A stretch of DNA of 36,055 nucleotides from Sulfurospirillum arcachonense DSM 9755 (GTDB lineage: Bacteria > Campylobacterota > Campylobacteria > Campylobacterales > Sulfurospirillaceae): NCBI RefSeq assembly GCF_000597725.1, contig NZ_JFBL01000021.1:1-36055 (forward strand). The letters run 5' to 3'. Positions 9,326 through 17,554 of this stretch are shown here, one piece after another. Each line of letters starts with the position of its first letter. Positions within the stretch are counted from its first letter, which is position 1. The translations under genes were made by a program, and so were the position numbers. A model generated the notes under the pieces. That model was not told where the DNA came from and made no database searches. It saw nothing but the letters and a program-made list of their open reading frames with translations.

Positions 9326-10729
9326 ATGAAAAAAATTCTTATAATTGCTGATGGTATTTTAGCAAAACATTTTTTAGAAAGAGTTATGACTAATACAAGT
9401 AGTGATAATTTGTATGATGTTGTAACTTACAGAGATAAGACTGTTCCCTCTAAAAAGTCTGAAAACTTTATTTTTTATAATTTTGATCCAACAAGTTTTG
9501 AAAAACTTTCCGTTCTTTTAAATAGAAATTATTACCAAATTATGGTTGTAGTCTCTAAAAAGATTGATGCTATTGGAACTTATCAAAATATACGAACACT
9601 TAATAAAGATGTCCAGATAATTCTGTTAGATAGATGGGAATTAGAGATAGAAGATAATAGATTGGAAAATATTGGTTCTCGTGATGTATTAAGCTCAAGA
9701 TTTGTTGATTTTTTGCCAGATATGCCTGTTATCGCTCAAAATGTAGGTTTAGGGGCAGGAGAAATTATGGAGATAAGAGTTCCTATAGGAAGTTCTTATG
9801 TATATAGACATTTAGCAAGTATTGCACAAAAAAAGTGGAAAATTTCTGCAATTTATAGAGCAAATCGATTGATTTTACCTCGTCCTACTTTAATGATACA
9901 ACCTAATGATGTTTTATTAGCTATTGGTGATCCGACAGTTTTAGAAAGTGTATATAGAAGTATAAAACAAGATTTAGGACAGTTTCCTTCGCCTTTTGGT
10001 AATAGTATATATTGTTTAGTTGATATGTTAAAGATGAATAATAGAGAAATTGATAAATTGGTTAATGATGCATTGCTTTTACATGCAAAAATAAGTAGCA
10101 TGAAATTATATATTAAAGTTATTAATCCAACATATTCAAACTCTTTTGAAAAGATAAAAAGTTATAATAATAAACATATTCGTATAGAAGTTGATTATTA
10201 TAATAAAAAAGCAAGTCCTGTTTTAAAAGAAGATTTAGAGAAAAAAGATATAGGGCTTATTGTTGTATCAAGTCAGTTTTTTATTGATAATATTGTACAT
10301 TTATATAATGCAAGATTACCTATTTTTAAAGTTGGCTCATGGGGATTTGCAAGTCTTAAAGAGGGTGTGGTTTTAAGTAGTAATAGTGAAGATATTGAAA
10401 AAGAATCAGCAGTGATTTTTGATGTCTCTTCCCAACTTGATTTGGATATAAAGTTATATAATTTTAACCCAGATAATTTAAATGAAAAAAATGCATTAGC
10501 AGAACATTTTGACAATCTTGCAAAACTTTTTGGAAAGTCAGTAGAAGTAATTACGGCTAAAAGAAATCCGCTATTGAAATTACGAAATAGAGATGATATT
10601 CTTCAATTTGTTCCATTTAATAAAAAAATTATAGAATCCAACATGTTTTCTATTTTTTCTACAGACATGGAAAGATTGTATTTTAAGCTTTCTAATTCTT
10701 ATCAGCTTTTTATTCCTATGTCGGTATAA
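9326..10729 (+). CDS. Cytosolic RCK/TrkA-C domain protein (COG3400-type)
   Basis: 467 aa. The N-terminus is Rossmann-like (K-K-I-L-I-I-A-D-G), then comes a TrkA-C/RCK-C-like domain (about 140-215, with G-A-G-E-I-M-E-I-R-V-P and P-N-D-V-L-L-A-I-G-D). The C-terminal half (about 225-460) resembles alternating alpha/beta universal-stress-like folds. No transmembrane segment is present, so it is not itself a channel although relatives are often named potassium channel proteins. RCK-C domains bind small ligands and gate ion transporters, so it may be a ligand-sensing subunit; the ligand and partner are unknown. It is the first gene of the operon running to bioV, with its own extended -10 promoter, and aroB follows 26 bases later. 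Synteny with Helicobacter is recalled from memory. Confidence 0.7.
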   Translation: MKKILIIADGILAKHFLERVMTNTSSDNLYDVVTYRDKTVPSKKSENFIFYNFDPTSFEKLSVLLNRNYYQIMVVVSKKIDAIGTYQNIRTLNKDVQIILLDRWELEIEDNRLENIGSRDVLSSRFVDFLPDMPVIAQNVGLGAGEIMEIRVPIGSSYVYRHLASIAQKKWKISAIYRANRLILPRPTLMIQPNDVLLAIGDPTVLESVYRSIKQDLGQFPSPFGNSIYCLVDMLKMNNREIDKLVNDALLLHAKISSMKLYIKVINPTYSNSFEKIKSYNNKHIRIEVDYYNKKASPVLKEDLEKKDIGLIVVSSQFFIDNIVHLYNARLPIFKVGSWGFASLKEGVVLSSNSEDIEKESAVIFDVSSQLDLDIKLYNFNPDNLNEKNALAEHFDNLAKLFGKSVEVITAKRNPLLKLRNRDDILQFVPFNKKIIESNMFSIFSTDMERLYFKLSNSYQLFIPMSV

Positions 10730-10755
10730 TAAAAAACTTTATAAATGGATCATAA

Positions 10756-11799
10756 ATGAAAGTCAATATAAAATTAGATAATAAATCTACAAATTCTTAT
10801 TTAGTATATATAAATGAATTAGAAAAAATAGAGCTCGATACCAAAGTTGCTATTGTTACAAACCCTACAGTAAGTGCTTTACATGTAGATACTTTGCTTA
10901 GTAAGATAAAAGCAAGAGAGTGCCATGTTATAACAGTACCAGATGGTGAGAAGTATAAAAACTTTGAAACAGTAAATTTTATTTTAGAAGAGTGTTTTAC
11001 TAAACGGTTAGATAGAAAATCTATTCTTATAGCACTAGGTGGTGGTGTTATTGGGGATATGACAGGATTTGTTGCTTCTATATATCAAAGAGGTATAGAT
11101 TTTATTCAAGTTCCAACAACTCTTTTAGCACAAGTTGATGCAAGTGTTGGTGGAAAAACTGGTATAAATAACAAGTTTGGAAAAAATTTAGTGGGTGCTT
11201 TTTGGCAACCTCGAGCAGTCTATTGTGAGACAAATTTTTTGAAAACTTTACCAAAAAGAGAATTTAGTGCAGGAGTTGCAGAAATCATAAAGATGGCTAT
11301 CACTTTTGATAAAGATTTTTTTCAGTGGCTAGAAACTAACTCTTTACATGTAGAAGAAAATTTACAATTAGCCATTAATAAATGTATTGATATCAAAGCA
11401 GATGTAGTAGCACGTGATGAAAGAGAAGAGGGTATACGAGCAGTATTAAACTATGGTCATACTTTTGCTCATGTTATAGAAAATGAGACTAAATACAGTA
11501 AGTATCTTCATGGGGAAGCAGTGGCTATTGGTATAGTTATGGCAAACGTACTTGCTTCTAAGTTAGATTTATTGAGTGAAGAAGAGAGTCAAAGAATAAC
11601 AAGTTTACTTAAGAAGTATGATTTACCAGTAACATATCCTATAGATTCTGTAGAAAAGTTTTATGATACGTTCTTTTTAGATAAAAAAAGTTTTAACAAG
11701 AAGATAAAGTTTATTTTGCCACATAAAATTGGTAATTTTTGTATAAAAGATGATATTAAAAAAGATATTTTACTAAGTGTATTAGGAGAATTTAAGTGA
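10756..11799 (+). CDS. aroB: 3-dehydroquinate synthase
   Basis: 347 aa, full length. It converts DAHP to 3-dehydroquinate, the second step of the shikimate pathway, using NAD and a divalent metal. Visible features are A-L-G-G-G-V-I-G-D (NAD loop, about residues 93-101), V-P-T-T-L-L-A-Q-V-D-A-S-V-G-G-K-T-G-I, and the metal ligands Glu in A-G-V-A-E-I-I-K, His in N-Y-G-H-T-F-A-H and His in H-G-E-A-V-A-I-G. The C-terminal all-helical domain is complete. The ribosome site is modest (GGAT). The stop overlaps the next gene's GTG start by 4 bases, so the MscS-type channel is translationally coupled to it. Confidence 0.97.
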   Translation: MKVNIKLDNKSTNSYLVYINELEKIELDTKVAIVTNPTVSALHVDTLLSKIKARECHVITVPDGEKYKNFETVNFILEECFTKRLDRKSILIALGGGVIGDMTGFVASIYQRGIDFIQVPTTLLAQVDASVGGKTGINNKFGKNLVGAFWQPRAVYCETNFLKTLPKREFSAGVAEIIKMAITFDKDFFQWLETNSLHVEENLQLAINKCIDIKADVVARDEREEGIRAVLNYGHTFAHVIENETKYSKYLHGEAVAIGIVMANVLASKLDLLSEEESQRITSLLKKYDLPVTYPIDSVEKFYDTFFLDKKSFNKKIKFILPHKIGNFCIKDDIKKDILLSVLGEFK

Positions 11800-13406
11800 T
11801 AAAAAAACTTTTTATTATTTTTATATTTATTGCTAGTGTTTTATATGCAGACCATAATCAAACACAAGTAAAATTAACTCAAGATGAAATAATAAAAATA
11901 GAACTTATAAAAGAGAAAATAGAAGCGATTGATCTTGCTTTAAAAAATAATATTTGGCTTATAGGTTATCAAAATTATATAACATATTTAGGATTAATAG
12001 AAGAGTTAAATATTGTTGATAAAGAAGTGAAAAGACTTTCACGTAAGAGAGATAAAAATTCTAAATTAAAATATAAAGAATTTTTAAAAGAACAAGATAG
12101 ATTAGAAAAGCAAATAGAGTTGCTAAGAGAGTATAAAAATTCTCCTTTTGTAAAAATTGTAAAACCAGATGAATTAGATAAAAAACCAGAAGTTGTCAAC
12201 CCTTTTTCTATAATATCTGCTTTTTCTTATATTAAACAAATTGAAACAGAGAGAGAAAATTATAAAAATAGAATTGACTCTTTAGATAATTTAATAATGA
12301 ATTTAAAAGATAAAAGTGATTTGTTAAAACAAATTGATATTCTTCATAAAGATGAAGAGATAGAAAAGAGATTATTTGTAGTAAATCAAGATATTTTAGA
12401 ATTTAATAGAGCTCATGATTTAGCTGAGACTACTTTTGCTGTGTATTCAAAGAAGGTTGATAGAGTACGGTTAGAAGTGACAGAAGATATAACGGCTCAA
12501 ATGAAAAGAGCATTTGATATTGCTCTATTTATTATTGTAGTTATTGTTATATCTTTAATTTTTAAGCTTATAATTAAAAAGTATATAACAGATAATGAGC
12601 GTTTTTATATGGCAAATAAGGCAATAAACCTTATAAACTTTACTTTAATTGTTTTGATTTTACTTTTTGCTTACATCGAAAATGTTTCTTATTTTGTTAC
12701 TGTTTTAGGTTTTGCCTCAGCTGGTATAGCAATTGCTATGAAAGACTGGTTTATGAGTATTCTTGGCTGGATGGTTATAGTTTTTGGGGGCAGTTTTCAT
12801 GTAGGGGATAGAGTAAAAGTACAAAAAGATGGACTCCCTTATGTTGGAGATATTATCGATATTTCACTTTTAAGAATGACTATTTTAGAAGATATAACAC
12901 TTACAAGTTATTTACAAAATAGACGTTCTGGTAGAGTTGTTTTTATCCCTAATAATTACGTCTTTACAACACTTATATCCAACTATACACATGGAACATT
13001 AAAAACTGTTTGGGATGGCATAGATTTAACTATTACTTTTGATTCAAACCATAAAAAAGCGATGTATATTATAAAAGAGATAACTAAAAAATACTCAAAA
13101 GGGTATACAGATATTGCTAGACGTAGTTTAAATCAGTTACGAAGCCAATATAGCCTCAAAAATACAAATGTTGAACCTAGAATATACTCATTTTTAGAGC
13201 CACATGGTTTGACTATAAGTACTTGGTATATGACTAACTCTTATGCTGCACTTACTTTAAGAAGTACTATAAGTTATGAAATTGTTGAAGCAATAAACAA
13301 AGAAAAAGATATACAAATTGCTTATCCTACTCAAACAATTGATGTAAGACGCACAGGTAAAAACTTACCATCAGATATAGATATAAATAAGGACGTATTG
13401 TATTAA
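11796..13406 (+). CDS. MscS-family mechanosensitive channel with N-terminal periplasmic coiled coil
   Basis: 536 aa. A signal peptide (about 1-18) precedes a charged, helical, Lys/Glu-rich region (to about 235), likely periplasmic coiled coil. Three or four membrane helices follow (about 243-263, 275-297, 300-335), the last being the glycine/alanine-rich pore helix containing G-F-A-S-A-G-I-A-I-A. The MscS beta domain then opens with F-H-V-G-D-R-V-K-V and contains the I-P-N-N-Y-V-F segment. MscS channels open under membrane tension to release solutes during osmotic downshock. The start is GTG, overlapping the aroB stop (GTGA). With its extended N-terminus it resembles larger MscK-like forms more than the 286-residue E. 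coli MscS. The 85-base gap after it is the longest inside this operon. Confidence 0.87.
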   Translation: MIKKLFIIFIFIASVLYADHNQTQVKLTQDEIIKIELIKEKIEAIDLALKNNIWLIGYQNYITYLGLIEELNIVDKEVKRLSRKRDKNSKLKYKEFLKEQDRLEKQIELLREYKNSPFVKIVKPDELDKKPEVVNPFSIISAFSYIKQIETERENYKNRIDSLDNLIMNLKDKSDLLKQIDILHKDEEIEKRLFVVNQDILEFNRAHDLAETTFAVYSKKVDRVRLEVTEDITAQMKRAFDIALFIIVVIVISLIFKLIIKKYITDNERFYMANKAINLINFTLIVLILLFAYIENVSYFVTVLGFASAGIAIAMKDWFMSILGWMVIVFGGSFHVGDRVKVQKDGLPYVGDIIDISLLRMTILEDITLTSYLQNRRSGRVVFIPNNYVFTTLISNYTHGTLKTVWDGIDLTITFDSNHKKAMYIIKEITKKYSKGYTDIARRSLNQLRSQYSLKNTNVEPRIYSFLEPHGLTISTWYMTNSYAALTLRSTISYEIVEAINKEKDIQIAYPTQTIDVRRTGKNLPSDIDINKDVLY

Positions 13407-13419
13407 TGATGTACTCATC

Positions 13420-13482
13420 TCTGAATAAAATTGAAGTTTCAGTGCTAGGAATTTTTGCTGGGCTTTGCTCCGTGAAAAGGAG
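13420..13482. repeat. Possible dispersed intergenic repeat in mscS-mtaB gap
   Basis: These bases are more GC-rich than their surroundings and lie in the only sizeable gap of a tight operon. Read on the minus strand they give the peptide E-Q-S-P-A-K-I-P-S-T-E-T-S-I-L-F-R-D-E-Y, which reminds me of short spurious ORFs repeated in Campylobacterota genomes. That resemblance is memory only. There is no second copy in this window. The 3' end supplies the AAGGAG ribosome site of mtaB. Confidence 0.3.
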
Positions 13483-13491
13483 ATTGTTAAA

Positions 13492-14745
13492 ATGAAAAAA
13501 GTTTTTTTTAAGACATTTGGATGTAGAACAAATATTTATGATACACAAATAATGATGCAAAATTTAAAAGATTTTGAAATAGTAAAAGATGAAAAAAAAG
13601 CAGATATTATCGTAGTAAATTCTTGTACAGTGACAAATGGAGCCGATACAGGGGTAAGAAGTTATATAAATAGTGCTAATAGAAGAGGGGTAAAAGTAGT
13701 TTTAGCTGGATGCGGGGCATTTAGTAAGGGTGAAGATCTTTTTAAAGAAGAAAAAGTTTTTGGAGTGATGGGTCACTCTGAAAAAGAAAATATCAATACA
13801 CTTTTAAATGAAAAAACAAGATTTGTAGAGATGGGGGATTTAAACTCTGTTGATTCTACAATAGTTAGTGAATACATAGGAAAAAGTAAAGCTTTTTTGA
13901 AAATTCAAGAAGGGTGTAATTTTAGATGTTCTTATTGTATTATTCCTTATGTTAGAGGAAATGCAAGAAGTCAAGATGAAGAACTTATACTTGAACAAGT
14001 ACGGAAACTTGCTTTTAATGGATATGGTGAATTTGTGTTAACAGGAACAAACATAGGAAGTTATGGACAGGATAAAAAAAGTTCTTTAGGAAGTCTTGTT
14101 AAAAAAATTGCAACAATTAGAGGTGTTAGAAGAATTAGATTAGGAAGTATTGAGCCCATTCAAGTTGATGAAAGTTTTAGAGAAATTTTAACAGAACCAT
14201 GGTTGGAGCGTCATCTTCATTTAGCATTGCAACATACAAGTGAAGAGATGTTAAAAATCATGAGAAGAAGAAATAATGTAAAAAAAGATATGGAACTTTT
14301 TGAAGAGTTACATAGTCTAAGGTATGCATTAGGAACAGATTTTATCACAGGACATCCAGGTGAGAGTGATAAAGTATGGGATGAAGCTTATGAGACATTA
14401 AAGCAGTTTCCTTTAACACATATACACTCATTTACGTATTCTAAAAGAGATGGAACGCCAAGTGCTATTATGAAACCAGAGATTAGAGGTGATGTAGCAA
14501 AAGAGAGATTAAAACAAGTAGAAAGACTTATAAGTGAAAAAAACTATGAGTTTCGATTAAAACATAAAGAGCCTTTAGAAATTTTAATAGAAGAGAAAAA
14601 AGGTGAACTATATAGTGGTTTTGATCAGTTTTATAATAGAATTTATATAGAGTCAAATAGAGATATATTAAAAGAGTGGGTTAGCGTAGAAAAGTATGAA
14701 GTTAAAAAGGACGCAAATTATGCTAAAGTCAATTATGAAATCTAA
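13492..14745 (+). CDS. mtaB: MtaB-type tRNA methylthiotransferase (radical SAM)
   Basis: 417 aa. Members of this family add a methylthio group to t6A37 of tRNAs (ms2t6A). The N-terminal UPF0004 domain has its three iron-sulfur cysteines in T-F-G-C-R-T-N, N-S-C-T-V-T-N and A-G-C-G-A. The radical SAM motif C-N-F-R-C-S-Y-C lies at about residues 142-149, followed by I-I-P-Y-V-R-G-N-A-R-S. A C-terminal TRAM-like domain ends the protein. I place the start at the ATG at 13492, which has AAGGAG nine bases upstream; an in-frame TTG nine codons earlier has no ribosome site. The sequence between Cys1 and Cys2 fits MtaB better than MiaB or RimO, but the three are close. The gene's 3' end overlaps the following gene by 26 bases. 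Confidence 0.9.
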   Translation: MKKVFFKTFGCRTNIYDTQIMMQNLKDFEIVKDEKKADIIVVNSCTVTNGADTGVRSYINSANRRGVKVVLAGCGAFSKGEDLFKEEKVFGVMGHSEKENINTLLNEKTRFVEMGDLNSVDSTIVSEYIGKSKAFLKIQEGCNFRCSYCIIPYVRGNARSQDEELILEQVRKLAFNGYGEFVLTGTNIGSYGQDKKSSLGSLVKKIATIRGVRRIRLGSIEPIQVDESFREILTEPWLERHLHLALQHTSEEMLKIMRRRNNVKKDMELFEELHSLRYALGTDFITGHPGESDKVWDEAYETLKQFPLTHIHSFTYSKRDGTPSAIMKPEIRGDVAKERLKQVERLISEKNYEFRLKHKEPLEILIEEKKGELYSGFDQFYNRIYIESNRDILKEWVSVEKYEVKKDANYAKVNYEI

Positions 14746-16381
14746 AAAAATCATGGTATCGCTTATGGCAATATCTGTTTTGGTAATTCTTGTTTTAGTT
14801 GTTTTTTTAAGAAATAATAATGAAAGTATAGATTTAAATACCTATGAAAATCTTTTAAACAATAATGTTATAAAAAAAGCAAAGATACAAAACAATGAAG
14901 TCATATTATATACTAACGATCATGCCTATATTATTTTAAAAGATGGAGTTGATTTAAAAGCATTATTAAAAAAAGTACCTATTGAAGTCGTATATGAAAA
15001 TCCATTTATAAAAGATTTAGTAGTTATTGGTCTGTTCTTTTTTATGATACTAGGATTAATTTTGTATGGTAGAAAAAGAAGAGAAGTAGATATAAAGAAA
15101 GAGCAAGAAAAATACAATGCTTATGCTCATGAGGGTTTTACTAAAACAGTAGTTAAAGCAAGTACTTCAAAGTATAAATTTACTGATATTGCTGGTATTA
15201 GTGAAGTTAAAGAAGAACTTCAAGAAGTAGTAGATTTTTTAAAAAATTCTGATAAATATAAAAAATTTGGGATTACCCTTCCACGAGGAGTTTTACTCAT
15301 AGGTCCTCCTGGTGTTGGAAAAACTATGATTGCAAAAGCAGTTGCTGGAGAAGCAGAAGTTCCATTTTTTTATCAAAGTGGTGCAAGTTTTGTACAGATA
15401 TATGTAGGGATGGGAGCTAAAAGAGTAAGGGAACTTTTTTCTTACGCGAAAGCACATGCTCCATCTATTATATTTATTGATGAGATAGATGCGGTCGGTA
15501 AAGCACGTGGCGGCATGAGAAATGATGAAAGAGAATCAACACTCAATGAACTTTTAACACAAATGGATGGTTTTGAAGATAGTAGTGGAGTTATTGTTAT
15601 TGGAGCTACAAACAAAATAGACGTTATAGATGAAGCATTGCTTCGTTCTGGACGTTTTGATAGGCGTGTTTTTATCCCTATGCCTGATTTTTCTGATAGA
15701 TTAAAGATTTTAAATATTTATTTAGAAGGAAAAACTTTTGTAGGTGATGTTGCAAAAATAGCAAAAATGAGTGTAGGTTTTAGTGGAGCGGCACTTGCTA
15801 CACTTGTCAATGAAGCTGCAATTAATGCACTAAGAGCAAAACGAGAAAGCATAGGGGAAGAAGATTTTTTAGCAGTGCGACAAAAAGTTCTTTTAGGCAA
15901 AAGAAAAGTGCTTAATTTTTCAGAAGAAGAAAAGAAAATACAATCAATATATCAAGCGGCAAAAGCACTTTGTGCATATTGGTTTGAGATTGATTTTGAA
16001 AAAATAACTATTATTAATGATAGGTTAAAAGATTTGGACTTAGAAATTGAATCAAAAACAGAAATGTTTTCAAAGATAAAGGTATATTTAGCAGGTATTG
16101 CTATAACAAAAATAAAGTTCAATGAGACTTATTCTAACTCTACAGATGATTTACAACGAGCTCGTGAGATTGCTAAAAATATGAGTGAGCTTTATGGTAT
16201 GGGAAGAGGACTTGTTGCTTCAACTGATGATGTTCCTTCTATTTTAAATGAAGCAAGAGAAGAAGTAGAAAAATTTCTTTTAGGCATGAGTGCTCCACTT
16301 GATATTATCTCAAAAAAACTCTTTGAAGAAGAGAGTGTAAGTAAAGTAGAAATTAAAAAGATAGTTGATGAAATATTTTAG
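14720..16381 (+). CDS. FtsH-like membrane AAA+ ATPase lacking the protease zinc motif
   Basis: 553 aa from the ATG at 14720, preferred because AAAAGGA lies 8 bases upstream; an in-frame ATG at 14696 has none. Two membrane helices (about 10-30 and 94-116) frame a short periplasmic domain, as in FtsH. The AAA+ module is intact: Walker A G-P-P-G-V-G-K-T (about 195-202), Walker B I-I-F-I-D-E-I-D-A-V-G, pore loop F-V-Q-I-Y-V-G-M-G, and second region of homology ending R-S-G-R-F-D-R-R. The peptidase part is altered: the place of H-E-A-G-H reads Y411-Q-A-A-K415, so both zinc His and the catalytic Glu are gone, though the downstream Asp in S-T-D-D-L-Q survives. It is probably an unfoldase or chaperone-like paralogue, not a protease. 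Such a short FtsH-like protein at this locus also occurs, as I recall, in H. pylori. Confidence 0.88.
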   Translation: MLKSIMKSKKIMVSLMAISVLVILVLVVFLRNNNESIDLNTYENLLNNNVIKKAKIQNNEVILYTNDHAYIILKDGVDLKALLKKVPIEVVYENPFIKDLVVIGLFFFMILGLILYGRKRREVDIKKEQEKYNAYAHEGFTKTVVKASTSKYKFTDIAGISEVKEELQEVVDFLKNSDKYKKFGITLPRGVLLIGPPGVGKTMIAKAVAGEAEVPFFYQSGASFVQIYVGMGAKRVRELFSYAKAHAPSIIFIDEIDAVGKARGGMRNDERESTLNELLTQMDGFEDSSGVIVIGATNKIDVIDEALLRSGRFDRRVFIPMPDFSDRLKILNIYLEGKTFVGDVAKIAKMSVGFSGAALATLVNEAAINALRAKRESIGEEDFLAVRQKVLLGKRKVLNFSEEEKKIQSIYQAAKALCAYWFEIDFEKITIINDRLKDLDLEIESKTEMFSKIKVYLAGIAITKIKFNETYSNSTDDLQRAREIAKNMSELYGMGRGLVASTDDVPSILNEAREEVEKFLLGMSAPLDIISKKLFEEESVSKVEIKKIVDEIF

Positions 16382-16868
16382 TGGCTTTTGTTTTAAAAAC
16401 GAGAGTGAGCTTTTTGATACGTTTACATGTAAAAGTGATTTTTGTGTAGTTGGTTTTAGTTATGGTGCACAAAAGGCTTTTGAACATACTCTTACATGTA
16501 AAGAACGAATCGATAAATTACAATTGATTTCTCCCGCTTTTTTTCAAGATACAAATGATAAATTTAAAAAACTTCAAATGCTCTCTTTTAGGAAAAACTC
16601 TGAATTATATTCTCAAGAGTTTTTATCAAATATAACACAATTAGATATGAAAAAATATTTTCAAAAAGGATATTTAGAAGAGTTAAAAGAACTTTTACAT
16701 TATGAGTGGAAACAAGAAGATTTACAAAAGATAGTACAAAAGGGTATACAAATAGAAGTGTATTTAGGACAAAAAGATAAAATAATTAATGCTTTACATG
16801 TAAAAGATTTTTTTAGTGAGTATGCTACTGTTTATTATATAAAAAATGTTGGGCATATATTAAGATAA
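16368..16868 (+). CDS. bioV: BioV-type pimeloyl-ACP methyl ester esterase
   Basis: 166 aa, a minimal alpha/beta hydrolase. The nucleophile elbow G-F-S-Y-G puts Ser31 in place, the acid is the Asp in L-G-Q-K-D-K, and His163 in V-G-H lies four residues from the C-terminus, giving a Ser-Asp-His triad. The opening K-Y-F-S-G-F-x-F is typical of the short Campylobacterota esterases named BioV, which replace BioH by cleaving pimeloyl-ACP methyl ester in early biotin synthesis. The ATG at 16368 overlaps the end of the FtsH-like gene by 14 bases in another frame; the TTG one codon earlier is less likely. No other bio gene is in the window. Three TACATGTA palindromes lie within this short gene. Assignment rests on triad, length and context. 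Confidence 0.78.
   Translation: MKYFSGFCFKNESELFDTFTCKSDFCVVGFSYGAQKAFEHTLTCKERIDKLQLISPAFFQDTNDKFKKLQMLSFRKNSELYSQEFLSNITQLDMKKYFQKGYLEELKELLHYEWKQEDLQKIVQKGIQIEVYLGQKDKIINALHVKDFFSEYATVYYIKNVGHILR
16424..16802. repeat. Cluster of three TACATGTA palindromes
   Basis: Copies lie at 16424-16431, 16493-16500 and 16795-16802, each extended to TTACATGTAA. They are part of a window-wide set of 13 (starts 320, 2856, 7162, 10880, 11345, 16424, 16493, 16795, 18919, 19237, 29005, 32599, 32706). Within genes they are read in two frames, giving L-H-V or T-C-K. Confidence 0.8.
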
Positions 16869-16872
16869 GATA

Positions 16873-16901
16873 TTGACAATTATAAAAAAATAGTATATAA
16901 T
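16873..16901 (+). promoter_or_regulatory. Consensus sigma-70 promoter of the efflux operon
   Basis: TTGACA at 16873-16878 and TATAAT at 16896-16901 are separated by exactly 17 bases, a perfect bacterial consensus. It starts five bases after the bioV stop and lies upstream of the TetR-family gene. A full -35 box is uncommon in Campylobacterota, whose promoters usually rely on the -10 region. Confidence 0.8.
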
Positions 16902-16908
16902 TTATTTT

Positions 16909-16927
16909 ATGACTGAATGTCAGTCAT
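16909..16927. promoter_or_regulatory. Palindromic operator for the TetR-family repressor
   Basis: The arms ATGACTGA (16909-16916) and TCAGTCAT (16920-16927) are perfect 8-base inverted repeats around a 3-base centre. The site begins 7 bases after the -10 box, so it covers the expected transcription start. It ends 12 bases before the regulator's ATG. Position, size and symmetry fit autoregulation by the adjacent TetR-type protein. Confidence 0.78.
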
Positions 16928-16939
16928 AAAAGGATAAAG

Positions 16940-17554
16940 ATGCCAAAAATTATTGATAAAGATGAAAAAAAAAGATCAATAGCAATTGCAGCTATTAATC
17001 TTATAGCCGAAAATGGTTTACAAAAAACTTCTATGGAATCTATTGCTAAAGCTGCTAAAGTTGGTAAAGGTACAGTTTATCTTTATTTTAGTACTAAAGA
17101 AGAAATTGTATTAGAAATTTGGGATTATGTATACAAATTGATAGATAACGGTAAAGAAAAACAATATAAAAACACTAAGAGTCCTTCTGAGAAAATTGCA
17201 ATATTTTTTGATTTTTCTCTCATTGTCGAAGAGGAATTAATAACAAAACTATTAAAGATTTTTGCTAATAATATGGCTGTTATATTGACTTCTTCTCATG
17301 AAGGACTGCGTAGTAATTATGAATTATCAGAAGAAAATGATTTGTCAAAATTGAAAGATATTTTACAAGAAGGTATAGCTTTAGGAGAATTTAAAAATTT
17401 TAATGTAGACACTGTAGGACATATATATTTAAATATGTTTAAAGGATTTCTAATTAATGCTATATGTAAAAATATTTCTCTTGAAGATATGAAAAAAGAC
17501 TTTGATAAACAAAAACACTTTTTACTTGAACTCATACAAAAGGATATAAAATGA
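16940..17554 (+). CDS. TetR/AcrR-family transcriptional repressor of the efflux operon
   Basis: 204 aa. The N-terminal helix-turn-helix (about residues 22-60) carries the family pattern G-L-Q-K-T-S-M-E-S-I-A-K-A-A-K-V-G-K-G-T followed by V-Y-L-Y-F-x-x-K-E-E. The remaining residues form a helical ligand-binding and dimer domain with no recognisable specificity. The ribosome site AAAGGA lies 6 bases before the ATG. Its stop overlaps the start of the TolC-type gene (ATGA), so repressor and pump are one operon, controlled by the palindrome over the promoter. Expected behaviour is release from the operator when a pump substrate binds; the ligand cannot be read from the sequence. Confidence 0.92.
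   Translation: MPKIIDKDEKKRSIAIAAINLIAENGLQKTSMESIAKAAKVGKGTVYLYFSTKEEIVLEIWDYVYKLIDNGKEKQYKNTKSPSEKIAIFFDFSLIVEEELITKLLKIFANNMAVILTSSHEGLRSNYELSEENDLSKLKDILQEGIALGEFKNFNVDTVGHIYLNMFKGFLINAICKNISLEDMKKDFDKQKHFLLELIQKDIK

Noticed and set aside
13465-13467. TTG start for mtaB
   Set aside because: The ATG at 13492 has a strong AAGGAG at good spacing and matches the usual N-terminus of the family.
13327-13560. Minus-strand 77-residue ORF across the mscS-mtaB gap
   Set aside because: It overlaps the coding ends of both genes and has no ribosome site; the middle part is better seen as a possible repeat.
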